From positions 3,061,501 through 3,125,500 of the forward strand of contig NZ_CP031963.1 of the NCBI RefSeq assembly GCF_003443675.1: DNA of 64,000 bases. The letters run 5' to 3'. The notes under the pieces are model-generated. The model searched no databases. It was not told the DNA's origin and saw nothing but the letters and a program-made list of their open reading frames with translations. The stretch comes from Aquimarina sp. BL5. Lineage in GTDB: Bacteria; Bacteroidota; Bacteroidia; Flavobacteriales; Flavobacteriaceae. The first letter of the stretch is position 1. Every line of letters starts with the position of its first letter. The position numbers and the translations under genes are program-made. Positions 7,237 through 21,000 of the stretch are shown here, piece after piece.

Positions 7237-10200
7237 TTAATGACCAAAGTCAGGTGTAGCAGGAAAAATTATACCAGTCTTGGAAAATGATTTAATCAAA
7301 TTATTCGGAATTATCGTCTCATCCCAAAAAAGCTCTTTGTATGAAGGTGGTCTTAAAACTTGTTGACCATCTATTATACCAGGATTAGCTAATTTAAATG
7401 TTTCCCATACTTTTTTCTCAATTGAAATAGCCACAACTTTATATCCTACGATCTTTCCAACTCCAGATAAATCACTGGTTCTAGCCCAAATAACTGCTTG
7501 CGCAGGATTAGTTGTAAAATAAAACCCAGGAGCCATATTCAACTGAGGATGTCCATTTGAAGTATATGACAAATCTTGATTTTTAATTGCTTCATCAGCT
7601 CTTGGAGCAACTACGCCTCTAAAAAATGTAATCATTTCTGGACTATCTCCATTTCTAGGCTTTGCCCCTACCTGAGTAATTGGAACATCTATTGGAATGG
7701 CCTCCCAACTAGTTTCTATTTTATCGGGAATTGCCGAATATATTAAGTATAACCCCAATAATATGTCACCTGCAATAAAAGGCCCATCAACTTCTGCAAT
7801 TGCTGCGTTCTTAGCTCCTTGTGTTGTAACTCTTAATGCTAAGGCAGACATAGAAAATTGAGTAAAACTCCCATCTTTATTACTGTAAGAATGAGTTACT
7901 TTTCTATTTGTATTGGTAACCTTTCCGTAATCATTATAAGTATACCAACCTTCCTTGAATTTAGCACTTCCATCTTCATTAAATGTACCACAATGATAAA
8001 CATTGTCACATGATGTATCTCCTTCATTTCGAATAGAACTTGTTCCACGATTTATTAATGCTTCTTCTAAACCTTCTAATTCAACAGCGTGAATAACTTT
8101 ATTTCCGCTAAAAGAATACGGAGTATAATGGGGGTATTTTGCGGTTAGAGGATCCACAGCAAAGAACCTACCCACTCTAGGATCGTGCATTCTGTATTTA
8201 TAGTTTACGGAATTCCCTTCCCCTTTTACCTCATTGTCAGCTTCCTGCCCTTGGAATCCATATCGATATTCAGCGGAGTTCTCGTGTCGGTTAGGTAGTA
8301 GCATCCCAAAGGGATAATAATCATTAAATGCAAGAACGTCTGGTATAAAGGTACTACTTTCAGTTGTGTGATCTGCCAATGTACCCAGTGTGGTAATCAC
8401 TATATTATCTATTGCAAATGTATCTACAATATCATCTTTATCACGAGTACGTGCCCAAGAGACATTCGTTACTACCTGTGTAGCTGTAAAACGAATACTA
8501 TGCCTACCGCTATTGGTATTTATGGTACTTGTCAGTATTGTGCCAAATGCTTCTGCTTGTATATCAATATCTGGAGAGTTTTGTAACTCCAAATCATAGG
8601 TAACCGTATATGTATTTCCTGGATCTGTGAGCATTGTATGTATCACACCTTCGCTCTTATCATCTACGGTAACTTGTAGTTTATCTGCTGTCGTTGTTAT
8701 TTCCGATCCTCCATAACGATTCCAGTTAGTATCTTCCTCTAGATTTTGCCATCCTGTAAACTCAAACGTACTTACTTCTGATAAATAATTAGTCTCTACT
8801 ACTTTTCGATCACTTACTACACTCAATACATTGCCTAGATGATTAGATAGTTCATAACGTTTGTCACCAACCTCGTTGATGTAGGTATCCGGTGTTGGAT
8901 TTTGGGTATCAGCTGTTAGTAGCACATCAGATTCTTGTAACCCTAATCGACTGCTACCATAGATATGATGTTCTTGTAGTCGTAGCTCATTGGTATTGTT
9001 AGTTACATCCACAGTTTCTTTATACACCGCCATAACATTGCCTTGGGCATCTCTGGAGTAATAGGTGGTTTTATTCTCTGGCAATACCGTCTTAGAGATA
9101 CGATTTCCTAATCCATCATAATTAAAACCAATTGTAGAACCGTCAGTTTTGGTAATCTGACGTATTTTCCCGTCTACTCTCCATTCGATATTAGTAAGTC
9201 CCTCTGCTTCATCTTTTGTCAACTGACCTATTGCATCATACTGATAATTATCTACAGATTGCCCACTATCGATATCGGTATCAAAATTGGCATCTAATGA
9301 TGCCACATCACTAACAGAGCGTAACTGATTATTAATCTTATTCCCTGTAGCATCTGTATTGTAATTATAGGTAAAATCATCCATTGGAGTAACTATACCA
9401 CTCGCATTAACTGCAGATCGTTGCAAAGTCTCCAAATTACCATTGTTATCATAAGTATAACTCGAACTATAGTTTTCTGCAATCGTAGCTCCATTAGCAC
9501 TATATCCTTGCATTCCTCTAATACGATTTAACTGATCATATTGATAGTGATTCAGTTGTGCATCCAGCATCGATTCGTCATTATCTAACAAACTGGTTAC
9601 CATCTGTTTGATATTACCATTATAAAGGTTTTTAGGACTTTGCAAAGCAGCAGTATTGCTATACCCAAATGCATTTGTCGTAACACTACTTACTGGCACA
9701 TAATCATCTTCAAAATAGCTTAAAGAATATCCCATAGCATCCTTGGCTACCTTAGATTCTACGGCTCCATCACCACCCATATCGCTATCCGGTGTTAGGC
9801 TTTCTGAATTTACGCCCTTAAGCCATCCATGTAGCGTATAGGCATAATCGATTCCTTGTACTTTTTTGTCTCCTATTTCTGTTCTGGCTAATGGCCCATG
9901 TGCAAAATACTGGTAGGTTGCATCCTGCTCCCATATCATTCCATCTCCAGAGGTTTCTATATTTACAATACGGTTATCAGCATCATATGCATATTGATGA
10001 ATAAACTGATCTAATTCTCCTTTTTGATAAATTACCTTATGCACATTACCACTAATTAGATCATATTCATACTCAGTCCTTTTGATCTGTGATAACGGAT
10101 CATTTTGATCAATAGACATTTCTCGGTTATGCTGCGCTAATTCTTTTACATTACCATGAATATCATATGAGTAAAATATAGCGTTATCATACTGACTAGT

Positions 10201-13200
10201 TAAAGTACCAGTAGGTTTTTGATCAAAATAATAGATAGCCGTTACCCGATTTCTACTATTCTGGATATGATCAGAGGTAGTGTTAAACACGGCTTGAGCA
10301 TTTGCTACTGGTTGGCTATATATTGTGCGAGTTACCTCTTTCTGAATATTGGAAATGTTTGACGGATATCCTTGTTCTAGTCTAACATCTACCTTATCAT
10401 TGATGTTGCTGTATAAAAACTTACCAGAGGTATCATCAATATATACTGCTGTATTGGCTTTTAATTCTCCTGCTTCGACAATCCTTCCTAATTTATCATA
10501 GGTTGTATAACTAAAGCTATTTTGTGTCTTTTGCTTTGCGTTTTGTGAGGCTATAATTCTACCCAAATCATCGTAGGCAAATACCGTGATTCCACCATCT
10601 GGTGTTTTTTGCCAAATAAGCTGATTTAATGAATTATATCGATACTTGGTAATCAACTCATGTTTTGGCAATAAGGTTTCATTTTCGATAGCGGCATTGC
10701 TATTTCGATAGGCGTTAATCGCCGCATGAATCCCTTGATCTTCTAGCTCCTCTTCTGTAAAACGATCTACCCCTTCTGGTGGAACAGTTTGCTTGAGATT
10801 TCCTGCTTGATCATAGTAATACAAGGTATATTGATATTCTTTATCAAAATAACGCATACTAAAATCTTCATTCGCATTCTCTAATGCAGCAGTGATGTAT
10901 GCTTTTTGGAATTCTATTCGTTTCGCATCCAAAAAGTTTTGATAACTATCCGCATTATACAATTCGCTCACATTCAATATAAACTCCTCACAATCGGTTT
11001 GTGGGTCTTCAATGATCACAGGAGCGTTTGGCAATGATAACAATATAGAAGCCTCACAGGGCAATGGATTTGTAGCTTTATACTCCTTTACAAACACTGC
11101 CCAATCCTTTGCATTTTCTCCTTGTTGCGATACGTGCACAGCATAGGCATCGATGATTCGAGATGTACTCGAACCTCCTATATTTATGCCAGAAGCAGCA
11201 AATTCTGCTACGGTCATAAATTGTAAGCTCTCTATGTCTGTCACTGATAAGCTTTCTATATAGTCTTTATAATCGTCTACGGCGTAGGCATATTTCATAT
11301 CGCAGAAATAATCTACCGTATATAAATCCGTTAAGCTATACCCCGTAATACCCGTTGCAATCGATTGCAAAACAGGAAATTTTCCTGTACAACTTATGGG
11401 TTGGATTACAGGTGGGATACATGGCTGGCATGCTTCTTCATTAGTTATCCCTACAGATATAGTTTTTGAATTAACGAATGAAGATGAGGATATAGGTTGA
11501 GAATTTCTTGCAGAATTATTCTCAATTAAATTTAGGAAATTTTCACATAAACCAAATGAATATGTTAAGTTTCCAGGAGGCACTCCAATTGGAAACTGTT
11601 TACGTGGCCCCATAAAATATCCTCCTTTAGCTTCGATACGATTACCTATAGTTTTCTCTATGTAAGTTATATTTAATTTTTGACTAGGTAAAAAATCAAT
11701 TTTTTCGATTATACCTATTTGTCCCATTTGCTCTATCGAAAAAGAGGTATCATCATCATTTTGTAATACTAAATCGAACTGGAAAAAATTATGCCCATCA
11801 CTGTCGACTGTTTGATCCAAAGAAGGAAATCCAATTCTTAATGTAATTTTATTAGGTGAATTTGTACGATACCTATAAAAAGCAATATCTCTAGCTATTG
11901 GAGAACCGTAACCATAATTACCTTCATTCTCTATTCTTATTTTTACAGCTTCATCAATATTTAATATATTATCGTTTAGAAAATTATTCGTTTTTGTAGT
12001 ATTAATATCAACTTGAACCTTTTCAGAGTCAAAAACTTTAAAAACATCGTTAAACATTTCTACTAAATGACTCTCAAGCCTTTCTTCGGCATCAGCACTT
12101 TGTTCACAGGTTGTAATAAAAGGTTCTTCTATTAATATGTCTAATAAACTACATTGATAATGAGCAGGTCGAACAAGCCTTGTTTCTGGATAATTCATAA
12201 GCCCAAGAGACATGCCTTGATATAGATTATTAGTACCTTGAATATCCAAATAATTGAATTCTATATCATTTAGACGTCCTTCTATAATATTATCGGTACT
12301 AAATTTTAATGACTCTATAGAACTTATTTCATTCATATTAGTGGGGCCTGAAGCTATATATCGAATTGTAAATTGATATGCACCCGCATAATCAATATAT
12401 TGATTCCCATAATCTGAAAAAACTTTAGATCCATTCCAAGCAACCTGGGTCACATCTCTGTAATCGACATTTGACCACTCGGAAGCACAATCGCTTTTTA
12501 CTTCACAATCGTACTTCACTGTTGCTGTTATAAAGTCCTGTAAAAATTCATTGAATTCTGGATATGTATTTAACGCTACATTATCCCTGTAGAAGTCACC
12601 ATTAGCCAATAAGGCATTCATCAAATTTCTAAAGTGATAAGCAACCTGCTGCTTTAAGGATACTGCTCCATCTGCGCAAGATAAAAAGCTATCATCCGTA
12701 GGGTCGCCCGGATTGTCCTGAATCCCGCAGCAAGAGAAGTTTAATAAGGTTCCCCCTTCTTTAAATAGCCTACCGGTAATACGTTGTCTTTCAAAACTAC
12801 TATTGTAGTAACTCAAATTAGCCTCGCTGTATAAACCAGAAATCTTATTCACTGTTTTACCGACAAAGAGTCCTAAAATCATATCACTTGCTGTAAAGGA
12901 AATAGGTTCATCCAAAATATACGTAAGTAATGTATCTGTATCCGTAGCAATGGTAATGATATTACCCACCATATTCCAATATGCAGCACTTGTACCAGCA
13001 ACCTCAAAATACTCCGGTAGATACCCATTACGATATACAGCTAATTGTGAGATATCATAATCGGCTGTACCCATAGTACCAGTTTGAATTAGTTCATTAA
13101 ATAAGGCTACAAAAGCACTTTTAAAACTTGGTAAAATATCACAGTCATTGGTTTCTGCCGTTCCTGTCGCTCCTGATCCTAAATCTTGTCCGACCGTATT

Positions 13201-16200
13201 ACCTGAGTTATTAATAGAACATTCACCTATTCTGGCCTGGGTCTGCCCTGTTAACACTATTTCTTCAAAAGAGGTGTCAGAAGTATTTGTTGATCTAATT
13301 TTTGCCAATACTTGAAAATCAAATACACCTGTTGTTGCGTTGTAATTACCTGTATAAAACAAATTACTAATCGTATCGATATACCAAGAAGAACCATATC
13401 CTGACCAACTATATCCTGATCCTTGTGATAATGTAAGATCAACAGGTGTACCTCCATCAAAAGTAATAGATACCTTATTGCCCTGTTGGTTTCCCTCTAA
13501 AGTAAAATTACCAATAGGCAAATTACCTCCTAAATCAGTATATAGATCTTTTGTTAAGTATTGCCCTTTATAGTTCCCTAAATCACCTACTATAAGAGCG
13601 GGTGTACCATCTGGTAAGGTTTCAGAAAATAGCCCGTCTAGGTAAAATTGCATATCCCTAGCCAGAGGACAAACGCCAGTTTCTAAAAAGTACTCGTAAT
13701 TGACTTGTAAAGCCAATTCTTCTATAGCGTCCTCTGGAGATTGTTGTGAATCATATAGATTATCAACTGGTTTAAAACGCTTTATTTTATCATCATAGAA
13801 CTCACTTCCGGTTGCATCACACAAACGCTCTAATGGTTTAGAAAAGAACCCATTAATGGTAGAAGATTGTGGATAATCCAGGATTACCGAAACGATAGAA
13901 GAAGTAACCTCTCCATCACCAATACATCCATTATAAAATCCTTGATTATATGCATATAATGTAGCGTATACATATTGCACCCGTTGTTTTAGCATCAGGT
14001 AGTACGACACATATGTTTGTATAACTTTATCCTTGTCTGGAGTATCTAACGAGGCAATAGCACTTCTTAAACTACTAAAAGATCCAAGATTAGAATCACA
14101 ATCAGAAACACTATTACATACAGCTGTATTGTATGCCACCTGTAACATCCGTACTCCTAAATTATCATAATCTGTATCTAAAGCATGTTTCATCAGATTC
14201 ACTCTGTTAGTGTATGCTGAATTGCTATGCTCAATACCTGTTAAAGTCTCTGAAAAATATGGATCATTATCTACTAATATGGTAGGTCTAGAAAGAACGT
14301 TAAAAGAAGCATTAGTGGCACTTTGGTAGGTCGTTAGGGTGTTTAGGAAGTTGTTATACCCATCACTATTCATAGTAGCTGTGGCAACTCTAGATGTAAC
14401 ACTACAAACAGCAAGTGAATATTCGAGGTATGTATATTCTGGATGGTACACCAAAAGTGATTCTGCCCAGGAATTTAACCAATATCGTGATATATCTTTA
14501 ATATTCTCCAGATCCAGATATTGAGGTTCTACTTTTACATACCCTTCTTCACTTGCATCCATTATTGGGCTATCATCTAGAATCGGGGGATCATATGTTC
14601 CATCATCTAATTCCTGTGCAAGCACATAACTTATCAATCCATTTTCATCATAATAGTGACCTTGGTCGGTAGCGATATCATATACATAATGCTTTGGATT
14701 TCTCCAACTTTTACCAACAGCGCTTAACAATGAATTCTCTTCATTAAAAATACTAAGTGCTTCTAGCGTATCTGTATTCTGAGCATCTTCGTTTTCTACG
14801 ATAAACTGCATACCATACTGACCGGATAGTTCCATATCTTGGAGTAGATTTGCAACATCATTTTCACAAGAGATCGAGTTGGTAATCACATTTAATTCTT
14901 CTTCTGATGGATCAGAATCTCCTATACCATCTTCCTTACAAGGCTCATCACAAGCAAGATATAGCAGCTCCCACTCTCTTCTAAATCTTTCTATTAATGC
15001 ATCTCTTTCATCAGTATCGCTGTCTACATATGGAACCATTTGTGTATCCACATAGCTATCAATTGCTTCATTTATAGTAAGCAATATCCCATCTCCAGAA
15101 GTTAAAAGATTTGTTTTACAATCTTCGCAACTTATAAAACATCCTTCTAGAGTGGCTTCTGGTGCAAAACCTGATGGATCTACATAACATTCTGGATTAT
15201 TTTCATCTGTAATAGCTGCTATATATTGTGCTGTATATTCCTCTAACTTATCCTTATTAACTTTTAACAACTTAAGAATACCAAAAGATCCTAGTGCTAC
15301 ATTTTCTGCTGTACCATCAGAACCTGTTAATGTAAAAAGTGAAAGATTATTATTAGCAATCAATGTTTCATTGACAGGATTAAGCAGATTATTGCCTTGC
15401 TCGTGGAGTATGTTTAATTGAAGGTCGTATGCAAAAGGGAACCCTTCTGTAGTGCCATCTAAACAACCATAATTAAACGAAAGGTCGTTAATAGCAAGTT
15501 GATAATCAAAATAAAAACTAGTATTATCTGCCAAGTTCATTTGTTGTGAAGTATACAACTTAGCGTCATTCAAGTTTCCATTTTCACTGGTACTGAATAT
15601 TCTGTTACTTTCTGAACTTTCAAATAAATTAAAGGTGATTTCTTTATGCAATTCTAGATTAGCTTCATCTGCTAATGACTCTAGGCTTGCTGGGTTACCT
15701 CCTGCCAGTGCTGTTGCAATAGTGCTGCCTTGTGGATTTATATAACTAATACTAACTTGTCCATTTGGGTCAATAATAATATTTTTCTTGTAGCGCGATT
15801 CATTTCCTACATTGTACCCAAATAAACGATTGAGCTCTTTTTGTTTAGGAGTACTGTAGTAGTATTTCATTTCATGTTTACTTCCAAGCTGGTGAGTAGC
15901 TCCTACCCCTCCTTTTCTTTTTATTCTTCCTGTATTATCATTAGTATATTCGATTTGCGAAAAAGGTTTTCCACTTGCTTGTGCAATCCTTTCTTTAAAA
16001 AAACCTTCAATATCATTATTAACAGAGTAATACTTACTAGCTCCTGTTTTATTAGACATACTTTCGGTTAATGTCTGATTTAAAGAAACCTTATCATCGG
16101 TATCAAAATCCTGATAACTGTATGGCAAAAGAGTTCCATTATTATCTTCGACTGCGTTAAAATCGGAGACATAATCTATTTTAGTACTATTAACAGGTAC

Positions 16201-17319
16201 TGGCAACACTTCTATTGCTGCACGACCTTGGGCATCATAAATTACTTCACCTACAACAGCATGATTATTACTATTGATTTTGGTAACAGTTTGACGATTT
16301 CTAAGGGATCCGTCAAAATAACTAACCACCTCTTTCTTTTTGCCTTCTTCGGCATAACTTGCTTTAAATTGCCAATTTTTTAATGAATGATGCGATTTTT
16401 CAGCATTTATTTCATAATAATGTGGCCAGTCGGAAACCTTACTCTTTGAATTAGAGCCACTACTCCAATTACTATATTTATATTTGCTTATATCTTCAAA
16501 ATATCTACCTACAGCTCGGACTCGATATATTAGAAAACCTTTACGGTATAGGGCCGAAATATTATAAAACGTATCATTTGTTTGTATTCTGGAGCTATTC
16601 AACTCAAAACCCCGATTCGAGAATTTTATTTCATTGGCAGTATATGTCGTATTTAATTCATCTTTATACGAATCTATCCAAGTCCATTCTATATCATATC
16701 CTATTGCTCCCTTAACTTCACTCCAACTTATCTCAAGCTCGTTGGTGCTTTGTTGTAAGAAAGCTGGGTTTAGAGAAGGTACATCTTGATATGCCAACTT
16801 ATGATATCGCTCTGCACTAAAACCAACTTTTAATTCTACATTATCTGGAATAGGTACGTTGACTTGTTCTACACCGCCACTTGAATTATCAGTATATCTA
16901 ACTTCTATTACTTTTATATGAGCTCCGTAACGATTATCTAAAACATATTTAGTCACATCAATAAAACTACCTCCTGCTCCAGGTAAATAATTACTATCGA
17001 GTTGTAAATTAACTTCTTTTGTTTCTGTATCTAACATTCCAGATGCTAAAACGGAGGTTATTTCCAGTTTTAATTTTATAGTAAACCATAATGAATTGCC
17101 TACTACATCTTTCAACTTTAGATCGACATACGTATATGGATTTACATCTTTAATTGTCGAATTTGGCAATTCAGCTACTTCATAGGTAAGAACATCACCA
17201 GTAGTAAGCGATTGATTCAATTGTTCTGAAGAAAATTGTTCATCCCATTGAGAATACATTCCTAACCCTAAGAATAGAAATACGGTTACGAGTCTAAATT
17301 TTAATTTATTAACATTCAT
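7237..17319 (-). CDS. Giant RHS/YD-repeat polymorphic toxin with C-terminal ADP-ribosyltransferase-like domain
   Basis: A 3360-residue protein with a signal peptide ([17 protein letters not shown]). Residues about 320-400 ([30 protein letters not shown]) match the DUF6443 region found at the front of Bacteroidota RHS proteins. A long beta-rich middle with several Cys-containing segments follows. YD repeats run from about residue 2150 to 3050 (for example [29 protein letters not shown]). The RHS core ends at about 3050 ([21 protein letters not shown]). The last 280 residues form a separate tip: a hydrophobic stretch near 3190, then FFRGV (about 3229), [15 protein letters not shown] (about 3266) and a late acidic FWDE. 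That order resembles ADP-ribosyltransferase-like toxins, but this is an inference from motif order only. No T9SS tail is present, so the export route beyond Sec is unclear. Confidence 0.88.
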   Translation of the reverse strand: MNVNKLKFRLVTVFLFLGLGMYSQWDEQFSSEQLNQSLTTGDVLTYEVAELPNSTIKDVNPYTYVDLKLKDVVGNSLWFTIKLKLEITSVLASGMLDTETKEVNLQLDSNYLPGAGGSFIDVTKYVLDNRYGAHIKVIEVRYTDNSSGGVEQVNVPIPDNVELKVGFSAERYHKLAYQDVPSLNPAFLQQSTNELEISWSEVKGAIGYDIEWTWIDSYKDELNTTYTANEIKFSNRGFELNSSRIQTNDTFYNISALYRKGFLIYRVRAVGRYFEDISKYKYSNWSSGSNSKSKVSDWPHYYEINAEKSHHSLKNWQFKASYAEEGKKKEVVSYFDGSLRNRQTVTKINSNNHAVVGEVIYDAQGRAAIEVLPVPVNSTKIDYVSDFNAVEDNNGTLLPYSYQDFDTDDKVSLNQTLTESMSNKTGASKYYSVNNDIEGFFKERIAQASGKPFSQIEYTNDNTGRIKRKGGVGATHQLGSKHEMKYYYSTPKQKELNRLFGYNVGNESRYKKNIIIDPNGQVSISYINPQGSTIATALAGGNPASLESLADEANLELHKEITFNLFESSESNRIFSTSENGNLNDAKLYTSQQMNLADNTSFYFDYQLAINDLSFNYGCLDGTTEGFPFAYDLQLNILHEQGNNLLNPVNETLIANNNLSLFTLTGSDGTAENVALGSFGILKLLKVNKDKLEEYTAQYIAAITDENNPECYVDPSGFAPEATLEGCFISCEDCKTNLLTSGDGILLTINEAIDSYVDTQMVPYVDSDTDERDALIERFRREWELLYLACDEPCKEDGIGDSDPSEEELNVITNSISCENDVANLLQDMELSGQYGMQFIVENEDAQNTDTLEALSIFNEENSLLSAVGKSWRNPKHYVYDIATDQGHYYDENGLISYVLAQELDDGTYDPPILDDSPIMDASEEGYVKVEPQYLDLENIKDISRYWLNSWAESLLVYHPEYTYLEYSLAVCSVTSRVATATMNSDGYNNFLNTLTTYQSATNASFNVLSRPTILVDNDPYFSETLTGIEHSNSAYTNRVNLMKHALDTDYDNLGVRMLQVAYNTAVCNSVSDCDSNLGSFSSLRSAIASLDTPDKDKVIQTYVSYYLMLKQRVQYVYATLYAYNQGFYNGCIGDGEVTSSIVSVILDYPQSSTINGFFSKPLERLCDATGSEFYDDKIKRFKPVDNLYDSQQSPEDAIEELALQVNYEYFLETGVCPLARDMQFYLDGLFSETLPDGTPALIVGDLGNYKGQYLTKDLYTDLGGNLPIGNFTLEGNQQGNKVSITFDGGTPVDLTLSQGSGYSWSGYGSSWYIDTISNLFYTGNYNATTGVFDFQVLAKIRSTNTSDTSFEEIVLTGQTQARIGECSINNSGNTVGQDLGSGATGTAETNDCDILPSFKSAFVALFNELIQTGTMGTADYDISQLAVYRNGYLPEYFEVAGTSAAYWNMVGNIITIATDTDTLLTYILDEPISFTASDMILGLFVGKTVNKISGLYSEANLSYYNSSFERQRITGRLFKEGGTLLNFSCCGIQDNPGDPTDDSFLSCADGAVSLKQQVAYHFRNLMNALLANGDFYRDNVALNTYPEFNEFLQDFITATVKYDCEVKSDCASEWSNVDYRDVTQVAWNGSKVFSDYGNQYIDYAGAYQFTIRYIASGPTNMNEISSIESLKFSTDNIIEGRLNDIEFNYLDIQGTNNLYQGMSLGLMNYPETRLVRPAHYQCSLLDILIEEPFITTCEQSADAEERLESHLVEMFNDVFKVFDSEKVQVDINTTKTNNFLNDNILNIDEAVKIRIENEGNYGYGSPIARDIAFYRYRTNSPNKITLRIGFPSLDQTVDSDGHNFFQFDLVLQNDDDTSFSIEQMGQIGIIEKIDFLPSQKLNITYIEKTIGNRIEAKGGYFMGPRKQFPIGVPPGNLTYSFGLCENFLNLIENNSARNSQPISSSSFVNSKTISVGITNEEACQPCIPPVIQPISCTGKFPVLQSIATGITGYSLTDLYTVDYFCDMKYAYAVDDYKDYIESLSVTDIESLQFMTVAEFAASGINIGGSSTSRIIDAYAVHVSQQGENAKDWAVFVKEYKATNPLPCEASILLSLPNAPVIIEDPQTDCEEFILNVSELYNADSYQNFLDAKRIEFQKAYITAALENANEDFSMRYFDKEYQYTLYYYDQAGNLKQTVPPEGVDRFTEEELEDQGIHAAINAYRNSNAAIENETLLPKHELITKYRYNSLNQLIWQKTPDGGITVFAYDDLGRIIASQNAKQKTQNSFSYTTYDKLGRIVEAGELKANTAVYIDDTSGKFLYSNINDKVDVRLEQGYPSNISNIQKEVTRTIYSQPVANAQAVFNTTSDHIQNSRNRVTAIYYFDQKPTGTLTSQYDNAIFYSYDIHGNVKELAQHNREMSIDQNDPLSQIKRTEYEYDLISGNVHKVIYQKGELDQFIHQYAYDADNRIVNIETSGDGMIWEQDATYQYFAHGPLARTEIGDKKVQGIDYAYTLHGWLKGVNSESLTPDSDMGGDGAVESKVAKDAMGYSLSYFEDDYVPVSSVTTNAFGYSNTAALQSPKNLYNGNIKQMVTSLLDNDESMLDAQLNHYQYDQLNRIRGMQGYSANGATIAENYSSSYTYDNNGNLETLQRSAVNASGIVTPMDDFTYNYNTDATGNKINNQLRSVSDVASLDANFDTDIDSGQSVDNYQYDAIGQLTKDEAEGLTNIEWRVDGKIRQITKTDGSTIGFNYDGLGNRISKTVLPENKTTYYSRDAQGNVMAVYKETVDVTNNTNELRLQEHHIYGSSRLGLQESDVLLTADTQNPTPDTYINEVGDKRYELSNHLGNVLSVVSDRKVVETNYLSEVSTFEFTGWQNLEEDTNWNRYGGSEITTTADKLQVTVDDKSEGVIHTMLTDPGNTYTVTYDLELQNSPDIDIQAEAFGTILTSTINTNSGRHSIRFTATQVVTNVSWARTRDKDDIVDTFAIDNIVITTLGTLADHTTESSTFIPDVLAFNDYYPFGMLLPNRHENSAEYRYGFQGQEADNEVKGEGNSVNYKYRMHDPRVGRFFAVDPLTAKYPHYTPYSFSGNKVIHAVELEGLEEALINRGTSSIRNEGDTSCDNVYHCGTFNEDGSAKFKEGWYTYNDYGKVTNTNRKVTHSYSNKDGSFTQFSMSALALRVTTQGAKNAAIAEVDGPFIAGDILLGLYLIYSAIPDKIETSWEAIPIDVPITQVGAKPRNGDSPEMITFFRGVVAPRADEAIKNQDLSYTSNGHPQLNMAPGFYFTTNPAQAVIWARTSDLSGVGKIVGYKVVAISIEKKVWETFKLANPGIIDGQQVLRPPSYKELFWDETIIPNNLIKSFSKTGIIFPATPDFGH

Positions 17320-17346
17320 AGTTGTATGCTATAGATATGAGTTTCT

Positions 17347-18075
17347 TTATTTAGTAAGATCTACTAGTTGATAGTTTTTATACTTCCCGGTCAGTTGTTT
17401 ATGTCCGTTAGGATTAGGAGTTACGTAATCTGATATTTGCAAAACTTCTTGATTCACAGATTTTTGTAATTCCATTTCGATACAAAGCTTCGCATTACCC
17501 CACTCTTTCTTTCCATCTGATGATTCAAATGGGAGTTTTGAGGAAAAGAATAGTTCCTGTTTAGTTACAAAATGTTCCTTCTGATCTATGTGTAATATTA
17601 CTTTATAATAAGGGATCGGTGTCTTATTGTTTTTGAGCTGAAGATGTAATACCATTTTTTCCTGATCTTCTTCTACACAGATAGTTTTATAAAACTTTAG
17701 ATAATTTTTAAAATCTAAAGTGTTAACCACTTGTGTTTCTCCTAATGTTTTATTGTACGAAATCGCCTTATTAGTATGATCTATTATCAATTGAGTATTT
17801 ACTACCTGAATCACCTCAGAGTTTAAAAGTTGAAGTTTACTATACTTATTTTTTTTAAGGTATACGCCGTTGTAAGATTCTACAGGTTTGATTTCATTAT
17901 CGTTCTTGTATACATTATACTTCATAGTAATCGCATACGCATTAGTGTTTTGATAAAAATCACTTACCGTTTGTAATACCTCATCTGTATTAGTATCCTG
18001 TGCAACTACTGAAAACGATGCCAAAAAACATATAATTCTCAAATACACTTTTCTAGATTTCAAATTCATTTTCAT
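17347..18075 (-). CDS. Exported LolA-like protein encoded between the two giants
   Basis: A 242-residue protein with a signal peptide (YLRIICFLASFSVVAQ). The mature part begins EVLQTVSDFYQNTNAYAITMKYNVYK and continues with alternating beta strands (YKVILHIDQKEHFVTKQELFF). This resembles the periplasmic LolA/outer-membrane lipoprotein-carrier fold; sequence support is moderate. It lies 4 bp after the LRR giant and 27 bp before the RHS giant on the same strand, so it is almost certainly co-transcribed. A role as a periplasmic chaperone or carrier that helps assemble or export the neighbouring giants is a guess from position. Confidence 0.6.
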   Translation of the reverse strand: MKMNLKSRKVYLRIICFLASFSVVAQDTNTDEVLQTVSDFYQNTNAYAITMKYNVYKNDNEIKPVESYNGVYLKKNKYSKLQLLNSEVIQVVNTQLIIDHTNKAISYNKTLGETQVVNTLDFKNYLKFYKTICVEEDQEKMVLHLQLKNNKTPIPYYKVILHIDQKEHFVTKQELFFSSKLPFESSDGKKEWGNAKLCIEMELQKSVNQEVLQISDYVTPNPNGHKQLTGKYKNYQLVDLTK

Positions 18076-18079
18076 TTTT

Positions 18080-21000
18080 CTAATCGTTATTCAATAAAGA
18101 ACTACCCGAACGAGTTTCCTGAATTGTATACGTACCTCTTTCTGTTTCCTTTTTTACTCTAACCAAACCACCCTCTAAATCGTATTCATAGAATGTTGAA
18201 TAATTATTTTCGTCAAGTTCCGATTGTAATCTTAAATTTTCGGGGTCATAGACAAATGTCTTCATACTACTATCAAATGGCTGAAAACGAATATCATCAT
18301 AATATACGTTCAGGTTTTCTCCACTATTCTTTAAAGAAATAGTCATAAATTCGGCGTTATCCGGAATCGTAAAATCTGAAGAGATTCGTTGCCATCCATC
18401 AATAATATTTCCTTGAGGTCGAAATGTAATTGTTCCATTCTCTGTGAGTTCACTACCATTTCTATCTGTATAAATTATTTGGATAAACGAATTTTCATAA
18501 TTCATTACTTGATAATCTGAAGTATCAACATATGTATTAAAATTGGCTAAAGGTTTTATCGCATTTCCTATATCAACATTAACATCAACTCTATATATTG
18601 CAGGAATTAAATCTGACCTAAATATCAACATTGAATTCAGAATTATGTTACCATTGATTCCACTTTGTTCTAAGTTATCAAACTCAATCAACGGTTCTTC
18701 AAGTATTGGAATACGCTCATTATATGTTATAGATCCATAATTCGGTGTTTTATATAAAATCTCGGTTTGTCCATCTGGATCCAAAGAGAAAGAAAAACCA
18801 ACTGTTCTTTTAATTCCGCTTTGATTCTCACGATACGGTTTTAGATCATATATTTTCAAATTAGTAGGCTTGTTAGTAGCATTGATAAAAGGAATGATAT
18901 CATCATATTTCCTTTCCTCTGGAGAAGGGTCAAAGATTGAAGGTGTTGGAATCTGATCAAGAATACGATCCTTTAAACTATTTACTAAATCTAAAAATTG
19001 TCCTTTAATTTCTTGAAAACTTTTGGTTTTTGTCGAAGAAATGGTAGCGCCATTTTCTCGTACCCAAGCACTCATCACATAGCGTTTACCTGGTTCTGGT
19101 CTAAATTTCTCACAATCTACATAGACTGGTGGTTCTTCTGTTTGTATGACTACTTGTACGGCAAGACCAGTATCACTCAAACATTTCCCAAAAACACTTG
19201 TCTGTTTTGCATAATATATGCCTCCATTTTCTAATACTAGGTCATTAGATAATTCTGTATCATTTCCATCAAACCAACGAATATTATTCCCAAATGCTAT
19301 TAGATCTCCTACAGTAGCTGATTGGTCACTTTCAAAAACTTGTTGAGCTGGCCCTAATGGTGGAGGAGATTGTATGAAAACAATAAACACACTGGTTCTA
19401 TCTGATATTTCTATACCTCCAGAAAACTGACCTGCATAGTACAATGTATTATTTTGCAATGATGTACTCGGACTTAAAGGAAGCCCTCCTTCTGACTCAG
19501 CAAACCATTTTATCTCGAAATTAGTATTGGATGCTTTAACCTGAATATTACTGATTGTAGGATTAATACTTGAGCAAAATGCCTGCCAGCTATTTGCTTC
19601 TGCCGGAGCATTCGTAAGTTTTACTTCTACCGCTAACCTACAAATAACACCAGTACTTGCTGCATAATATATACCTCCATCTACTAGTAACGTATTTGCA
19701 GGAAGAGGAACAGTTCCTGTTGAACTATCGTACCATTGTATTGAGGTTCCCTGTGCTTGCAAATCACCTACGTTGGGATTGTTTTGAACCATAAATAATT
19801 GAAAACTATCCCCTATTGGAGCTCCTTCATCAATGACTGCTTTTACAGGTACTCTAGAAGTATAATCCGGACTATCGGCCCAATAAACTTCCACGTATGT
19901 ATTTCCATTTCCAAGTCCCAAAGGTTGATCTAATTCAAACTTATAACCTCCTATTTCTTGGTTATACCAGTTAATACTAGACCCACCTCCTGGTGCAGTC
20001 AAATCCGCAACCGTAGGGAATCTATTCATCGTACAGAATTTTTGCTCTTCATAGACTACTTCTTGCGGACAATCCTCATTTGTACCTCCAACTTTAGTAA
20101 GGCTAATTCCATCAATCAGCATATATACGTAGGATGCGGATCCGGCAATACCTGCAGAAGAAGCTACAAACTCCAATCTAATATCAGAAGTAGTCGCAGT
20201 AAATTCTAAAGATGCTTCTTCCCAAACTGGATTTTTGGTTACCAACATATAAGAAGAGAATAATTTTTGATCTCCAAAAAGAACTTTCCATCGTCCTCTT
20301 TCAAGCATTCCTCCATTAGAGGTAAAAGTTCCGGTAACATTAGATTGATAGAACTTAACGGTATACTTAGCACCTATTTCTAAATTTTCTAAAGAAGTAT
20401 AAAAAGATTCTAACTCATTATTCACAGTACTTCTTGCAATAGCACCAGCAACTACACCTCCATCAGGAGAATCTGGTATGTTATCTGCAATACCTGAGTG
20501 TGCTTTAAAAGGAATATTCCAGGTATCTGCTGTTCCTCGTCCATTCACCCAATTACCACAAGTAACTTTACCATTATGACCATACCAACTAGCTTGACTT
20601 GAACAATCCTCAAATGTTCCATTCACATATTCATCTAATATGTTACAATCTTGATCCGGATCTGGGTTAGACGGAATGATGTTTACCAAAATTTTTAATC
20701 TACATTCTTTATCTTTCTGCTGAGCATAGTAATAGGTATTGTGCTCTAATGGTAAACTTCCTGATAATGGAGCACTACTTATTACAGAATCAAACCATAA
20801 AATATTAGTTTCATTTACTATAATATCATTTATTACTGGATTGGTAGCTTCTAAAAAATATTGTGTAGTTTGGCTAGCTGTTGGTATTCCTTCATTAATG
20901 ATTACTTGAACAGGAACTCTCGGTTCCAAAGGATTATCTTTTGATTGTGCCCATAATGTTACTGTGCTTGTTATTTCATAGTCTGGACTAATCACAGGCT

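Noticed and set aside
8368..8599. Two overlapping plus-strand frames of about 70 codons rich in Cys and Ile opposite the RHS gene
   Set aside because: They lie fully inside a well-supported gene and reflect its codon pattern on the other strand.
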